From Antitrichia curtipendula (lineage: Eukaryota; Streptophyta; Bryopsida; Hypnales; Leucodontaceae), in NCBI GenBank assembly GCA_951230915.1, contig OX579638.1, forward strand, positions 1,444,696 to 1,508,695: DNA of 64,000 nt, read 5' to 3'. Below the pieces are notes generated by a model. The model had not been told where the DNA came from, made no database searches, and was given only the letters and a program-made list of their open reading frames with translations. The position numbers and the translations under genes were made by a program. Shown in pieces: positions 50,360 to 62,893 of this stretch (within the stretch, counting starts at the first letter, position 1; the number at the start of each line of letters is the position of its first letter).

Positions 50360-51187
50360 GTGTAAGCATTGCATCAAAATCTTGAATCTTCTTTTTCATT
50401 ACAAATTCATTACTATGTAGAGAACCTTGGTGAGCACACTTTGAATCAGCATAATAGAGAATCCTTGACACGTGAAAATGGATTCCTATTGTCTTGATTT
50501 GTAGAGTAAATTTAAATTTCAACAACCTTGCTTCTCAAATCAATGAGCCATTTTTTTCACATGAGTATGGTAGAGCTTTCATTTAGCTTGATTTATTCCA
50601 ATTAAATACAAACTTTATTAAATAAATACCTCTTAGATGGTATTGTTCTCAAAATGTGCTTTGCTTATTCTTTAACTAGTTGTTCTCTTGGATTATGGTT
50701 TGCTCATGATCATGTCATCTTCAACTATGTAAAGATCAAGATTATTTAGATAAGTCTCTTTTGTTTGGAGAGACACAATTTTTGGTAACCTAGTCAATCC
50801 TCAATTTTTTAATAAGTGTGATGATGAATGCAAGGATATCGTCCAAAATTGATCATATCCTTGTGCCTAAAAATTTGTTGCCTTTGGACTAAAAGGGGAG
50901 GTGACTTGCATAGACAAAAGAAGTAACAATATGAAAATATGAAAGTTTTAGTGGATCCTTACTCAAAAATTGCCCCCCTAATTTAGAGACACAAGCATCT
51001 CTGCATATTTCCTATGGAATCCCTTAGCTGCTCGTATGTTGTAAGATAAGTTCATGGAATCCCCTTGTTGTAATATTTCCTTGTGATAAAAAAGTGTTGG
51101 AATTTTGCCAATAGTTAACATAAGAGTTACTTGCTCCTCAACAATAAAAAAAATCCAAATGTAGAGAGACATATCTCTATTCACCTA
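50360..51187. other. Gene-free stretch between two TTAA elements
   Basis: AT-rich, without recognisable coding or repeat features. Confidence 0.5.
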
Positions 51188-53078
51188 TTAACCCCTAAAG
51201 GACCAAATTGTGTTTTTTTTATCAACATAGCAATTTTGGGCAGCTCACTACAGATGGAGTTTTTCTTTTATTTCTTTGAAATTTTCACACATGTGCCCGA
51301 GGAGTAGCTTTAAGGCCCAAATTTTTTTGTAGCTTTTGACTACATGGTTAAAAAGTTATTGCATGATATGTGATTTTCTTTGAACTTTGGGCAGCCCGGG
51401 CAGCTCAAAAAAAATTCTTCAAAAATGACTTTTAAAAAAAAAAAAAATTTGAAATTGGTTTATTAGATTTTTATCTAAGTGGGAAGCTTTGGATCATCCC
51501 ATTTTGATGGATGAGTCAAAAGTTATGAGGAGTTTTAGTTTGGGGTAGTTTGCCACTAGTTATAGAATCTATACATTACAAAAAAAGTTTGAAATCCTTT
51601 ATTTAATTCAATTTTTAATACGTTTGGAAAAAAAACAGCAACATTAGTTGTAGATTGTTTATTAAAACATTTTACCATTGGGATTGGAATTTTTCAATTC
51701 CATAAATAAATTGTTTACAATTTAGTATTTTGGCTCATTTTCTACTTCTTTCTACTTACTATTTTTTTTGTACATGTTGTACAATTCCAAATGATTTGAA
51801 AATTTTCAAGCATGTAGCCAACTTGAATTGAAGAATGAATCCAAAGAGGTACAACCATTTGGACTTTGTTTCATACAAATATTGCCTTCTGAAGTGCAGC
51901 TGCCCGGATTTTCAAAGTGGTAAAAAAAGGATTTTTGTAACTTCAAACACTAATATCTTGCAATCTACACGGCAGAAATTTCTGAAATTTTTTCCACATC
52001 TTTTCAAATCAGTTTACTAAAAGATCCTGTGGTTAAATTTGTCCTAAATTGTTTTTTTTCTAAAATTTGGTGGTTGTCTTAACCCCTAAAAGCCCATTGT
52101 CCCTTCGGGGGACAAATGCATTTTTGGGCAGGTACCTACGGGCTGCAATTTTCTCCTGATTTTCTTAAACTTTTTTTGGAGGTAGTAAAGTTGATTAGCT
52201 ACGTCAGAATATAATTTTTTTCACAACCGGTGCCCGGTAACAAAAGTAATGACCAAATAAGCTCAAAACAGGGGACGGGGGGCAGTGCAGGCAGCAAAAA
52301 AAATTTGCAGTTTTTTATTTATTATTTTATTTATTATTTTTTTCTCATAGATTATATTTTGTCTATCTTGAAAGCTTTGATTCATTTCATTTGGATTTGT
52401 TATGAGAAAGTTATGGACATTCTTGTTTTTCGGGCAGTTAGAGCATCTTTTTGAAAAAAATAACTTGTAGGATTCATTTCTAAATGCAATTTTTCAAATT
52501 TTTCAATTTTTTTTTTTTGCATGGTTTAGTTCACTTGCTAGAACAATCTCACCATAGGGATTAGTGCATTTTAATTCCATCTAAAATATATGAATACTTT
52601 AGATTTTCCTTCTATCTCGTACCTACTTCTCCTTAACAATTTTTTTAATAATGAAAATTATGTTTTTTTGATTTGATTTTTTTTTAATTAGACTCTCAAC
52701 TCAATTCTCCACTATAAAGATTTAAAGATCAAAACTCTGTAGTGCAAAAATTTTAAGTCAAAAATGTTCAAAGTCAAAAAATCCAGTCCCACAATGTGCT
52801 GAAAAATTTGTTTTTTTCACTTTAAACGTAGATATCTTGCAATCTGTGCGGTCAAGAATTCTGAATTTTTTTCCACATATTCTCATACTAGTAAGGTGTA
52901 AGATCCTAAGGTTAGATGTGCAAAAAAAACATTTTTAATTTTTTTTTCACTCTTTGCTAAAACAGGGGCAATTTTGGGTGTTTTTTGGCAGAAAAAAGGT
53001 CTTGGGCCTTTAGGGGTTAAAAATGACAGTTTTAGAGTGGATTTGGTGAAAACATAGTCAAAAACCTTTAAGGTTTAA
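51188..53078 (-). mobile_element. TTAA element, subfamily B, host of a nested copy
   Basis: The left part 51188-52078 starts TTAACCCCTAAAGGACCAAA. The right part 53021-53078 ends GAAAACATAGTCAAAAACCT, TTAAGGTTTAA. Together they follow subfamily B in reverse (compare 36078-37010 and 58331-59170). The interruption 52079-53020 is a subfamily A element. Without it the element would be about 950 bp. Confidence 0.75.
52079..53020 (-). mobile_element. TTAA element, subfamily A, nested inside subfamily B
   Basis: Starts TTAACCCCTAAAAGCCCATT and ends GGGCCTTTAGGGGTTAA. It is closely collinear with 49503-50359. The flanks GGTTGTC and AAATGACAGTTTTAGAG are continuous in uninterrupted B relatives apart from a single TAA or TTAA, so this copy inserted after the host and duplicated TTAA. 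Confidence 0.8.
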
Positions 53079-53548
53079 ACTACAAAATTCATTTAGGAGT
53101 CTAATTACACATAATATCATACATAAAGACTTACACATTGATTGCATATGTACCATCAATTTAGCCCTCTATTGACTCTGCATCGAGGAGGAGGCTTCTT
53201 ATTGATAGAAATTCCTATGTGAGGAAGTTCGAGTAGGATTTATCTTGCAAAGCAAACCATTGTTACAATGACAAAGCCTCTCTCTCCTAGCATAGTTGCT
53301 TCATATGATGGTGAAGATTTTCTATAGCGTAGCTTATTTGTTATTATTTGTTATTATGCTCAAGATTTTTCTATATATATGATGAGTTCGTAGTAAGGAA
53401 ACATAGGCATACTGAAACTCCCGCTTTGTTGGTGAAAGAAAGTTTGGTTCTCTCGCAGGACTAAATGCAGAAACCATCGTGGATACGTTGCATTGGCTAA
53501 ATCTCTGGCATGTATCAAATTTAGGGTTTTGGTGCATTGACGAGGTTC

Positions 53549-56500
53549 TCAAGTCGACGATGCATCGACAACGTTTCTGAGTGCGGCCACCAAGGTCAGA
53601 GGGTCTTTCCTGTGCACGGTGATGCCGTACTCTTCCTGCTGATTGTCTCGCTTGAAGCTCTCCATGCTGGTGCCTTTCGGAAGAGACCACAGGTAGCTGT
53701 GAAGGAGGTTGCCCAGCATCAGGTGCACCATGGTGTAACCCAACTGCGCGCCCGGGCACATGCGTCGACCCACACTGAACGGGATCAACTCGAAGAAGCT
53801 GAATCCCGACGTCGCGTTCACTTCGGGATGGTCCATAAATCTCTGCGGATCGACATGCCGGGTTTAGCAACGGAACCCTAAAGCCCTAACCCTAACCCTG
53901 AACAATAATCAGCACAGACCTGGCTTGCAATTTATAAACGTGTTTTGGAGTTGTTTTTAATAATACGACAAAATTTAAAATTACGATGTGTTTCTTAGTA
54001 TCCCAAGCGCTCTAGAATATTCACAGCTTTACCCCAGTTTCGAATCTTTGAATCATTTTGAATTGTGAGAGAATTGTAGACAGCGGGTTCATGGTCCCAT
54101 GGTTGGTCGAGGACCATGTGTTCCACCACACTTATTATACTGAATTCACCGCTTGTTCATTGAATCCCCATTTGAAAACCCCAAAACATCACTGGATTCA
54201 TCTTTTCATCTGCACTCAGACCACTTGGACAACTTTGATCTGACCCTCTCTCGAATATCCTGCACACTTGCCACGCTACCATCGCTTGCATCACACTTGT
54301 CTCACATGCATGGTATTCGACCTCTTAATAAGACTATCCCCCAATCGCAAGAAGACAGAGAAAGCACAAACACTGAATGCGCTCATCAGCATACAAAATG
54401 AGATTGAGATTGTGAATTGGTAGGATGGTACCCCGGGATTGAACTCTTCGGGATTGGTATACAAATCGGGATCCTGATGGATGGCGTGCAAGTTCAGTAT
54501 GAGCCGGGAATTAGCGGGGATTTGGTAGCCCCAAGCTTCCACAGCCTGCGTGCATGCCCTCGGAGCCCCCAGAGGACCCGGAGTGTGCAGCCGAAAAGTC
54601 TCCTTCACGACGGCGCAAAGAAACGGAAGGTTGGGCAGATCGGATTCTTGCATGAGTCGGCCATTGCCGTTGCGTCCCACCACGACGTCGAGCTCCTGCT
54701 GCACCTGCTTCATCAAGTCGGGATGTGCAACCAGCTCCGCCAACGCCCATTCGACTGTTGTGGAGGCTGTCTCTGTTCCGGCGCCGAGCAATTCCTGCAA
54801 GTCTCACAGTGGCGGAAAGTCTATTAAATGGTACTTGAGGTAAAATCTAACAAGGAATTAAGCGACTGTGCAGCTTTGGGTTGCCAAAAGAAACTGGAGC
54901 ATGCAGCGAACCCTCAAATTGACCTGTCAAAACCTTTAAATCTCATAGTTACGTTTAGTAGAGTTTAGAGGTTTGGGCACGAAAACTGGAGCATGTCGTT
55001 GCCCAACCGAAACCTCAAATTGACCTGTCAAAACTTAAAATCAATACGCTCTAGTAGATTTTAGAGTTTTATGCGCAAGACCATCACAGTTTCGAGACTC
55101 TAAAACTTGCCATTTTGGTATGCGCCACATACCACCCTGACCTACATTTTGGACGCCCGGTCAAATTAATTTTTGAGTTCATTGAAAATGAGACTTTGCG
55201 ACTGAAATGACCAAATTCAGCTAGCTAGCTGTGACCTACAACGAAGCTCTGAGTGGGAAAATGAGCTTACTGATGACCAAAGGAAATCTAATATTTGTAA
55301 GGGAACTTCCATGAAATGGGAAAATTTCCGTGAAAATAGCAACTTAGTTTAGTACAATGAAATTAATTTCACAACTATACCTGTCCTGATTATCACACGG
55401 AAACCTGCAAATTGCATTGAATTTGACTTGGGGTCTTACGGAAATTATCAAGGTCTGAATTCGGTCAGGCAACGGCTGAGTTCCATCGACCAGAGGGGCC
55501 GTGGAGATCAGGTCTACGAAGTCAGGCACGTAGCTATCATCGTCGCCCAGCCTCTCCTTGGCTCGTTCGCGGTGATTCTCCAGCTCCATCATCTTGCCGG
55601 TGATTCTCAAAGTTTCGTCACGGAGACTCTCGAGTTGTTTGTGTGTGCCTAGCAGTTTCGCCACGAAACGCAAGCTGGGAATGAAGTCGCCGATAATGGC
55701 GGACGTGCTCAAGACCCGCAGCACCATCAGAAACAACTCTTGTATCTCATCCCGTTCCTCCTGCGACGCACCTCCACTTCCGAAGTATCTGCAGCATCAA
55801 TTCCGTGGTGCACTTTCGTTGTAAACTTGAGAAGCTTAAACTCATCACAAATTCGTTATACCAAGCATGACAGAAGAATTTGATTGTGTCCTCTTGTGTT
55901 ACTTCTACTCAGCTTCATATCCGACGTACATAATGACTTCCAACTTCTAGAAGGTACTTCTCTTTCTATACCTCATCTCCAATCACTATTATGGAAGGGT
56001 GAGATTGAAATACTTTTTGCAACAGTTTAGGCATAGATGTGCATTGGTTCCGTGCCCAGGAGTACTTTTGTAGCAAGTTTGCAGCAATTTTGTTTTGCAA
56101 TAGACCATTACAAAGCTAGTTGACCTGGTTGCAGGCAAAGTTACGGAACCGTTACAAAACCATTCCAAAATATAATTGAGGATGTGTTGCAACCGCAACT
56201 TGCTGTTGTAGTGAGTGACACTGCTCTGCGACCATGGATTGGTTCAAGGATCTTTCATGAATGCCTCACTCCAATTCAACCTTCAGTTCTAGTAAAACTT
56301 GGGGCCGGCCTTAGGCATTCTAAAGAAGCAATTTTTTCAGAAATTCCAGGAAGGAAGCAAATGATAGTGCTGGTATGTCAGTGACTCATGAACAAGTTAA
56401 GCTCGGTCCATAATTTGCGAACCTTCTGTTAAATTAGCACCCGGGTCATGACGTTGGCGCTGACTTCGAAATCTGTTACCCCAGGATCTTTCATGAATGC

Positions 56501-58160
56501 TCTACTCTAATTCAATCTTAAGATCTAGTAAAAATTGGATCCGTAGGCATTCTGAATAAGCAAATCTGTCTGAACTTTAAGGAAACTAAAGAAGCAAATG
56601 ACAGTGCTGGTATGTAATGTTCCGATGAACAAGTTAGTTAAGAGTCGGAGGTCAGAATTTGCGGACCTCTTGTTGATTAGCATCCGAGTCATGACGTTAA
56701 CGCTGAGTTCGAAAAGCCAGGATTTCAAATCGACGGCTTTTCCCTGGTCCGCCTGCTGCTCCAGCACCGTCATCATGTTGCGAAGCTCCTGTTTGCGGGC
56801 ATCTTGGTAGGAGGCGTGACGCTGGGGCGAAAAGAGCTGGCTGCTGCTGAACTTGCGCAGCTGCCGCCAGTAGGGACCGTGCGGGGCGTGCGCGAGTGTT
56901 TGGTAGTTGTCGGAGATGAGTCCGAAGAACAGGCCTTTCGGGCGATCGGAAAAGCTGGCGTCGATGGCCGGCCGGGTCATTTCCTTGGCCGCTGCGGCGC
57001 TTGAAACCACCACGCAGGGATCGGATCCTGGCACTCAGTCAGAAACACAAACTACATGACTTTCAGCTCCGCGTTACTGCAAATCCAATTGCTGAACCGA
57101 AAACCGAAAGCTGCGCTCTTAGCAGTTCCTCTTGATATTATACAACAAGACGTGGAATCAATTCAAGACAAACTCTCATATAGGTTCCCCTGTGCACGTG
57201 GTTCCCTATGATCTAGTATCACAATTCCCTGCGTACCTCGAAAATGATCCCCGAATTGAACGCACAACGAGACACTTGACGATCTTTCCTTTTCCAAGAC
57301 TGAACGCACTTTGCCATTTCGTAAGTGATTATGGAGAATATTGAGCTTAATCGTGAGACTCTCTGAGAGTCTGAGTCTCAGATTTTCGCATGTTTGCCCC
57401 TAAAAAGAAAGCCTACACCAGACTCCGCGAATAATTTGCGCAACGTGAGTTGGAGGTTCTACGGCGGTTCTCGTGCTCTACACCAAGACTCTAATGGTTC
57501 AGAGTCGCACAGGGTTGAAAGTAAAAACAAACCAACAGAGTTCCATGACTGAAATCGTGAACACCCGTGGGTATTCTTACACTTCAATGACCAAAGGGCG
57601 CAATTCCGTGGACCTTATTCCAAACTCCGCAACAGCATAGTTCGCAACAGACATGTATCACAGAAGTTTATGGAAAATATAATGGGCAGTTCGAGACTCG
57701 GGTTCAGAATCGCACAGGATTGCAATTCAAAAGAAACAAACAGAGTTCCCTGACTACATTTCTGATTACCTGTGAGTAATCACACTCTCATACTTCAACA
57801 ACAATTTCCTAAAGTTAGGGGCGCCCACTGTAGCTACCAACACAGAGTAATCACAGAAGGTTCACTGCACATACCCAAGCGAATGTACATGACGCCTCCG
57901 TACTGGTTCGAAAGCTTCTCCAGAGCTCGATGAGGCAGACGGTTCGCCACCACGAGGAGGTTCCCCACGATCGGCCATGGACGAGGTCCCGGGGGAAGTC
58001 GACGGCGTTTTCGCTCGTGCGCTTGCGCAACGCCATACAGCAGCGCCGAGGAAGCGAGGAGCGCAAAGGCTAGTGTCGCAAGCTCAAGACTTGTGAATCC
58101 CCAAGGGGGGAGAGCGGTTTTTTTCCACACAGGAGAATCTTGGGAGGTGTTGGGTGCCAT
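53549..58160 (-). CDS. Cytochrome P450, CYP71-clan (A-type), 5 exons
   Basis: Exons: 58160-57875, 57027-56667, 55788-55440, 54794-54432, 53842-53549, giving 550 residues. All introns are GT-AG, in phases 1, 2, 0, 0. The ATG at 58160 is used because the frame upstream begins only with a TTG. Residues about 21-45 are a membrane anchor, followed by basic HERKRRR and the Pro hinge LPPGPRPWPIVGNLL. The C-helix region has YWRQLRKFSSSQL. Exon 4 begins the I-helix ELLGAGTETASTTVEW (oxygen-binding AGTET). KETFR (Glu397, Arg400) is the ExxR pair, PEEFNPGRF the PERF region, and FSVGRRMCPG holds the heme ligand Cys482. All essential residues are present, so it is probably active as an ER-bound monooxygenase using NADPH-P450 reductase. 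The substrate cannot be read from the sequence. Length is slightly above the usual 500-520. Confidence 0.88.
53872..53902. repeat. Short telomere-like repeat in intron 4 of the P450
   Basis: AACCCTAAAGCCCTAACCCT then AACCCTGAAC contains two perfect and two imperfect CCCTAAA-type units. It is too short for an interstitial telomere; plant telo-box motifs of this kind occur in regulatory DNA. Confidence 0.5.
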
Positions 58161-58330
58161 TTCGATCAACACTCCTGCTCTCCAGTTTGGTAATTCTGTT
58201 TCCAAAGCAACAAAATTAGGGAATGATGGAAGTTCAATTGGTGTTGTGTTTCTTTTGTACTATTCTTAGTTAAGGTACGTAGAAGCACCCATTTAAGTCT
58301 TTTTGCCCACTGACTCACTGTAGAGCTCCC

Positions 58331-59170
58331 TTAAATTGTCCTCAAAAGTACCTTGACTATGTTTTCACCCAAAATGTTCCAAAACTGCCATTTCTAATAC
58401 AAATACCAAATTTTAGAAAGAAAAAATAAATAAATTTAGACACATGTAAGTATAGAATCTTGTAGTACATTGGTTTGAGTAGAAGTGGAAAAAAATTCAC
58501 CCTGTAGATTGCAAGATATTAGCATTTGAATTGATAAAAATCTTTTCTTTGACCTTGCAAAAAACTGGGCAGTCTTACTTCACAAGGTCACATTTGTATG
58601 AAAAAATGTCTAAAATGGTGGTGCTTATTTGGAGTCATTTTGCAAGTCAAGTTGGCTATAAGCTTGAAAACTTTTAGATCATCTGAAACTGTATAAAGTA
58701 TAGGTAAAAAATAGTAAGTACAAAAAACTAGAGATTGATTCAAAATACTAAATTGTTAAGAATTTTGTTATGGAATTGAAAAATGCCAATCTCAATGGTT
58801 GTAATGTTGTTATAAAAAATTTACATTTAATATTTTTATTTTTTTCCAAAAACATTAAAAAATTGAATAAAATAAAGGACTTTTAAGTTTATTTAGAGTA
58901 GAGAATCCATAACCGCCAACAAACTAAAACTCCTCATTAGTGTTTTTTCACAATATGCCTAGATTGCCCAAGCTAAGAAATAAACTACATATCATACAAT
59001 AATTTTTTAACCATGTAGTCAAAAGCTACAAAAATTGTTGGGCCTTTAAAAAAATTCGTCTACATGTTGTGTGAAAATTTTAAGGAAAAAAAATAAAAAC
59101 TTCATTCATAGTACACTGTCCAAAATTGCTATATTGCCAAAAAAACACAGCTTAGTCCTTTAGAGGTTAA
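58331..59170 (+). mobile_element. TTAA element, subfamily B, upstream of the P450
   Basis: Starts TTAAATTGTCCTCAAAAGTA, CCTTGACTATGTTTTCACCC (left TIR eroded) and ends TTAGTCCTTTAGAGGTTAA. It is collinear with 36078-37010 and, reversed, with 51188-53078. It begins about 170 bp upstream of the P450 start codon and could carry or displace promoter sequence. Confidence 0.7.
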
Positions 59171-59564
59171 CTATGGTTGGTAGGTGCTGATTCTTTTATA
59201 TTTCTATGTCAAAATCAAGGCAACTTTACTAGAGTGTGGTTTGAGTGCCCTAGGGATCTCTCCTTTGAAATTCACAAAAAATAGATGCCTTATCCAACAA
59301 AAATTAATTCATAATTGTCAATTGCTAATATTGCAAAAATATTTTTTCTAACAAAAACTGCCTCCAACTATGTTGAATTGCTTAAATGCAAAAGAATGGG
59401 TGCTTCAACCTTAACCTTTAAACAACGATGCGGTTGTTTTTCGGCCAATGAATGACAAAGAATCTCTCCATGCATGACAAAAGTGCAATTATTCATCCTT
59501 GATTTTATGCACAAAGGAAAAATCTTGCACAAAAGTTTGATCTCCAATGAGTACTTTTGTATTT

Positions 59565-60521
59565 TTTACCCCCTAAAGGACCAAATGTCTATTCAATGTA
59601 CTCAAGAAATCTTGGGTAGGTTCTTACAAAGTCATTTTAGGTTGGATGTTCATGAATTTGGACACAATGTGTGAATATGTACCTTTTTAGTAAATTTTTT
59701 TTTTTTTTTTCCAATCAGGTGCTTGGATCAAAAGTTATATTGCTTTAAATTTTTAGGCAACCTTGGCAATTGAGAAATCTCTGGAGAATCTTTTGCAAAA
59801 ATCTCATCAACTTTTGAAATTTGGCATGTATGTAACTGATAAAATATGGCATGGAATTGGACAAATAAAAATTAGTCTTCAAATTACATTTTAAGAGGAG
59901 TTAAACTTCCTTAGCTATGTTGAGGTGGTTTCAAGAAAAAACATTTTTTTCCAACTTCAAGTCCTATTATTTTGCAGTTTGTGAAGTCAAAATTCTTGAA
60001 ATTTTTTCCACTCATTCCAAATGTTTGTCTCTAAATTTTTATTGTTTGCATTCAAATAAAAAAACTTCCTCATTGCACAAGAAATCATCAAAAAAATGAC
60101 TAGTGTATTGCCAATTCACTTAACCTCCTTACATTAGAGGGTGATTTAGAGTAAGCTAGACTCCATATTTGCTTCTAAAAATTTTCATGAGTGAACCTAA
60201 CATCATATACTTACAAATGGTCAAAATACTCATTTTTGTATAGAAAAAAAAATTTACTCCAAAAGGGTCCAAAGTCTGCTGACTCTGTTTTGCAGGAATG
60301 GAAAAAAAGATTTTTTTCTCACTTCAAATGTTATAATCTTTCAATCCACGTGGTCAAATGGGCAGAAATTTTTCCCACACTCTGCTAAAATATTTTAATT
60401 CTATTTACACGGTTTAAGCTTAGAAAAAAAGTTTCAATTTTCATTTTTTAATAAAATACCAAAAAAACGCAATTTTTGACAAAATTTCTTTGTAACTCCC
60501 CTTGGATCCTTTAGGGATTAA
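59565..60521 (+). mobile_element. TTAA element, subfamily C, near complete (~957 bp)
   Basis: Starts TTTACCCCCTAAAGGACCAA and ends TTGGATCCTTTAGGGATTAA; one TTAA has mutated to TTTA. The body is shared with 26095-26856 (ATTTGGCATGTATGTAACTG, GAGTAAGCTAGACTCCATA). No coding capacity. Confidence 0.7.
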
Positions 60522-60636
60522 AATAGATGATGTCACATTGTACCAAAATGGATGATTTCCATGGTCATGAGTCCTTCCTTCAAGAGTTAAGCCTTCCTCT
60601 GACACCCTTGTTGCAAAATGGGCGGGGATGCTAGTA

Positions 60637-60684
60637 TGTGAGCTTGTGAGCGTGAGCCTATGAGCTTGTGAGCCTATGAGCCTC
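60637..60684. repeat. Minisatellite of GAGC(T/C)TATGA-like units
   Basis: About five units of roughly 10 bp alternate GAGCTTGTGA and GAGCCTATGA. Confidence 0.75.
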
Positions 60685-60689
60685 CATTT

Positions 60690-61743
60690 TTTTGCTCCAT
60701 TTAGGGTTTGTGAATCCATTAGGAATCTATGACTATGGAATTAGACGTAAGGATCTTCAATCTGAATGAACAACAAATGAATACGGCTCTATGTGATTAT
60801 GTACAAAAAAATTGAACTAAAAATTGAGGTATAGTTAAAACAGATAGTATTTGTAAGCAAATACATGATGATAATAGTAGTGGATAAGTATGTCTCACTG
60901 TGAAGTACCTAAATATAAAATTGCAATACATCATAGAGGTGACATTTATGAAGTCTAAAATTGATGGAGCAACAAATGTGGGTTGTAGACACTAAATATA
61001 ATTTGGTGATAAACAAAGGCTCTAAACATTACAAGCACTAAATCATGAACAATGCTTTTGAAGAATTAAGTGATAAATGTAGTCTTCATCATGGGCCTTC
61101 ATGTAAATTTAAAGGATGAAAATGGTCCACCTATTTTATTTTATTTTATGTTTATAACTATATTTGAAAATAAAAACAAAAATATCTTGGACATGAAATA
61201 TTTAAAATAAATATAGTAATAATATATTAAGCACCAAATAAATGTACGAACCATAAATGACCTAAATAACCATTTTTCTAATCAATGCCCTTTTTTTTAA
61301 TTGTCTTTTTTTATAATTCTTCTAAATATAATAATAATTTCTAAAAAATAGTATATATAATGAATCCAATGGTATTAGTTTCATTGAATTTCAAATTAAA
61401 TTTTGCTTTGTGGAATTTCATAAAGTTCAATAGTAGAGTGTGATTCAAGGCTCATGATTTACGAAAGAATGAAGTATCCCACAACACTATGAACATTGTC
61501 TCTACATAATAAAAAAAATAGTGGACAAAAGATCCATATCATGCATCTAAAAGATAATTAATAGACATGCCTAGATTAACCACTATAGCATCAAAAAAAA
61601 TTTGTCTCGATAGCTGACTACCATATACAAAATTTAAATTAGAAGAATGCAATGATTGAATAAAAAGTTTCAAAGAAATAATACTAGTTAAACAATAAAA
61701 AGAGACAAGTACTCACCTAAATCCACCATGTAGCTTTATGAAG
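60690..61743. other. Gene-free AT-rich stretch
   Basis: No coding, RNA or shared repeat features were seen. Confidence 0.5.
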
Positions 61744-62064
61744 CTACTCAAAAAAGTCTATACCATTGAATTTTGCTTTTGGAAATTTGAAAGTCTTACA
61801 ATGAGTAGGAGACTTGTTCCACCTCTCTAGCCACTTGATCTTTATAGAAGTGTTTATTACTGAAGTTGCCAACATCCAAAGATGATTCAAGGGAATCTTT
61901 GGACTTTCATCATAAATTTTATAGTGACACTTCACTTGCTCTAAGAAAACCGTGATATACTTAGGATCTTCAATGGAGAGCTACTTCTTCAATTTTGAAT
62001 GAGAAGCTACCTTCACCTTGTCAAGAACTTTGAAGACCCATTCATCAAATGCACTTGAAGTCTA
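61744..62064 (-). pseudogene. Uncharacterised coding relic (minus strand)
   Basis: In one frame the minus strand reads SSAFDEWVFKVLDKVKVASH, a stop, then LSIEDPKYITVFLEQVKCHY and on through DESPKIPLNHLWMLATSVIN, KWLERWNKSPTHCKTFKFPK to a stop at 61744. The composition looks protein-like (Trp, Cys, charged residues), but I do not recognise the family and there is an in-frame stop. It may belong with the frame at 62894-63247. Confidence 0.35.
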
Positions 62065-62893
62065 ATATGTTGGATTGTGCTACTTTTCATAAAAAAAATT
62101 GAGCTACAGTAGCAGCGTCCTCCAAATCTTGCTGCATGAATTAAGTGACGTATAAGAATAAGGAGAATTGTACATGATGACAAATGTTAAAATGTATAGT
62201 AGAGCAACATATTATTAATTCAAATTAACAACAAGAATAAAGGGAAGACCAAAAAATTGAAAAAAATTGAAAATGAAAAATAAAACTTGAGAAATGAATT
62301 TGGTATAAGATTCCATTTAGAGCCTAAATAGTAAGAGTAAAATTCTTTGATTTGACTTTTGCCTTGAGACTCCAACTATAGCAAGATCCTATTTGGAGAC
62401 AAATTTTCTAAAACATGCGAGCGGTTGCCTAACAATACTTTGAATGTGATGAAGCTTGTGAACAAGATTTATGGAAATATGAGAATTCTAGTTTCTCTTG
62501 GCAAAACAAGATTTATTGTGTTAAATATGTGAAGTGAACATCAAACCAAAAAAGGTAGAATAGTGACAATTGCAATGGTCCAAACCAAGCAAGTTTTAGA
62601 CTAAGAAGTGAAATGAAATTAAAAAATGATAATGAAATATAAAGGATTATCAATTGACTATATGTCATACTGCCAACATAGTTGCAATGTACCCCTTGAT
62701 CTCTAAAACAATATTTTTAGTGGCATAATGCCACATGAAGTGTCTGCATAATCATGATTGATAATAGGCAATCATTCTTGTAAATAGTAATTGTCATCCT
62801 ACACCATAAACATCTAGCCTAAGGAAACTTTGAGATCTTCATAATTTTCAATTCTTTCTCAAATGTACCATTTACCCCCACCTAATTGGCACT

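Noticed and set aside
54417..54843. Plus-strand and alternate-frame reading frames over the P450 exon 4
   Set aside because: Exon 4 on the minus strand carries the I-helix and ExxR motifs in frame, so these are shadows.
58161..58205. Upstream extension of the P450 by 15 residues
   Set aside because: The codon at 58205 is TTG, not ATG. The first ATG in frame is at 58160 and gives a normal membrane anchor.
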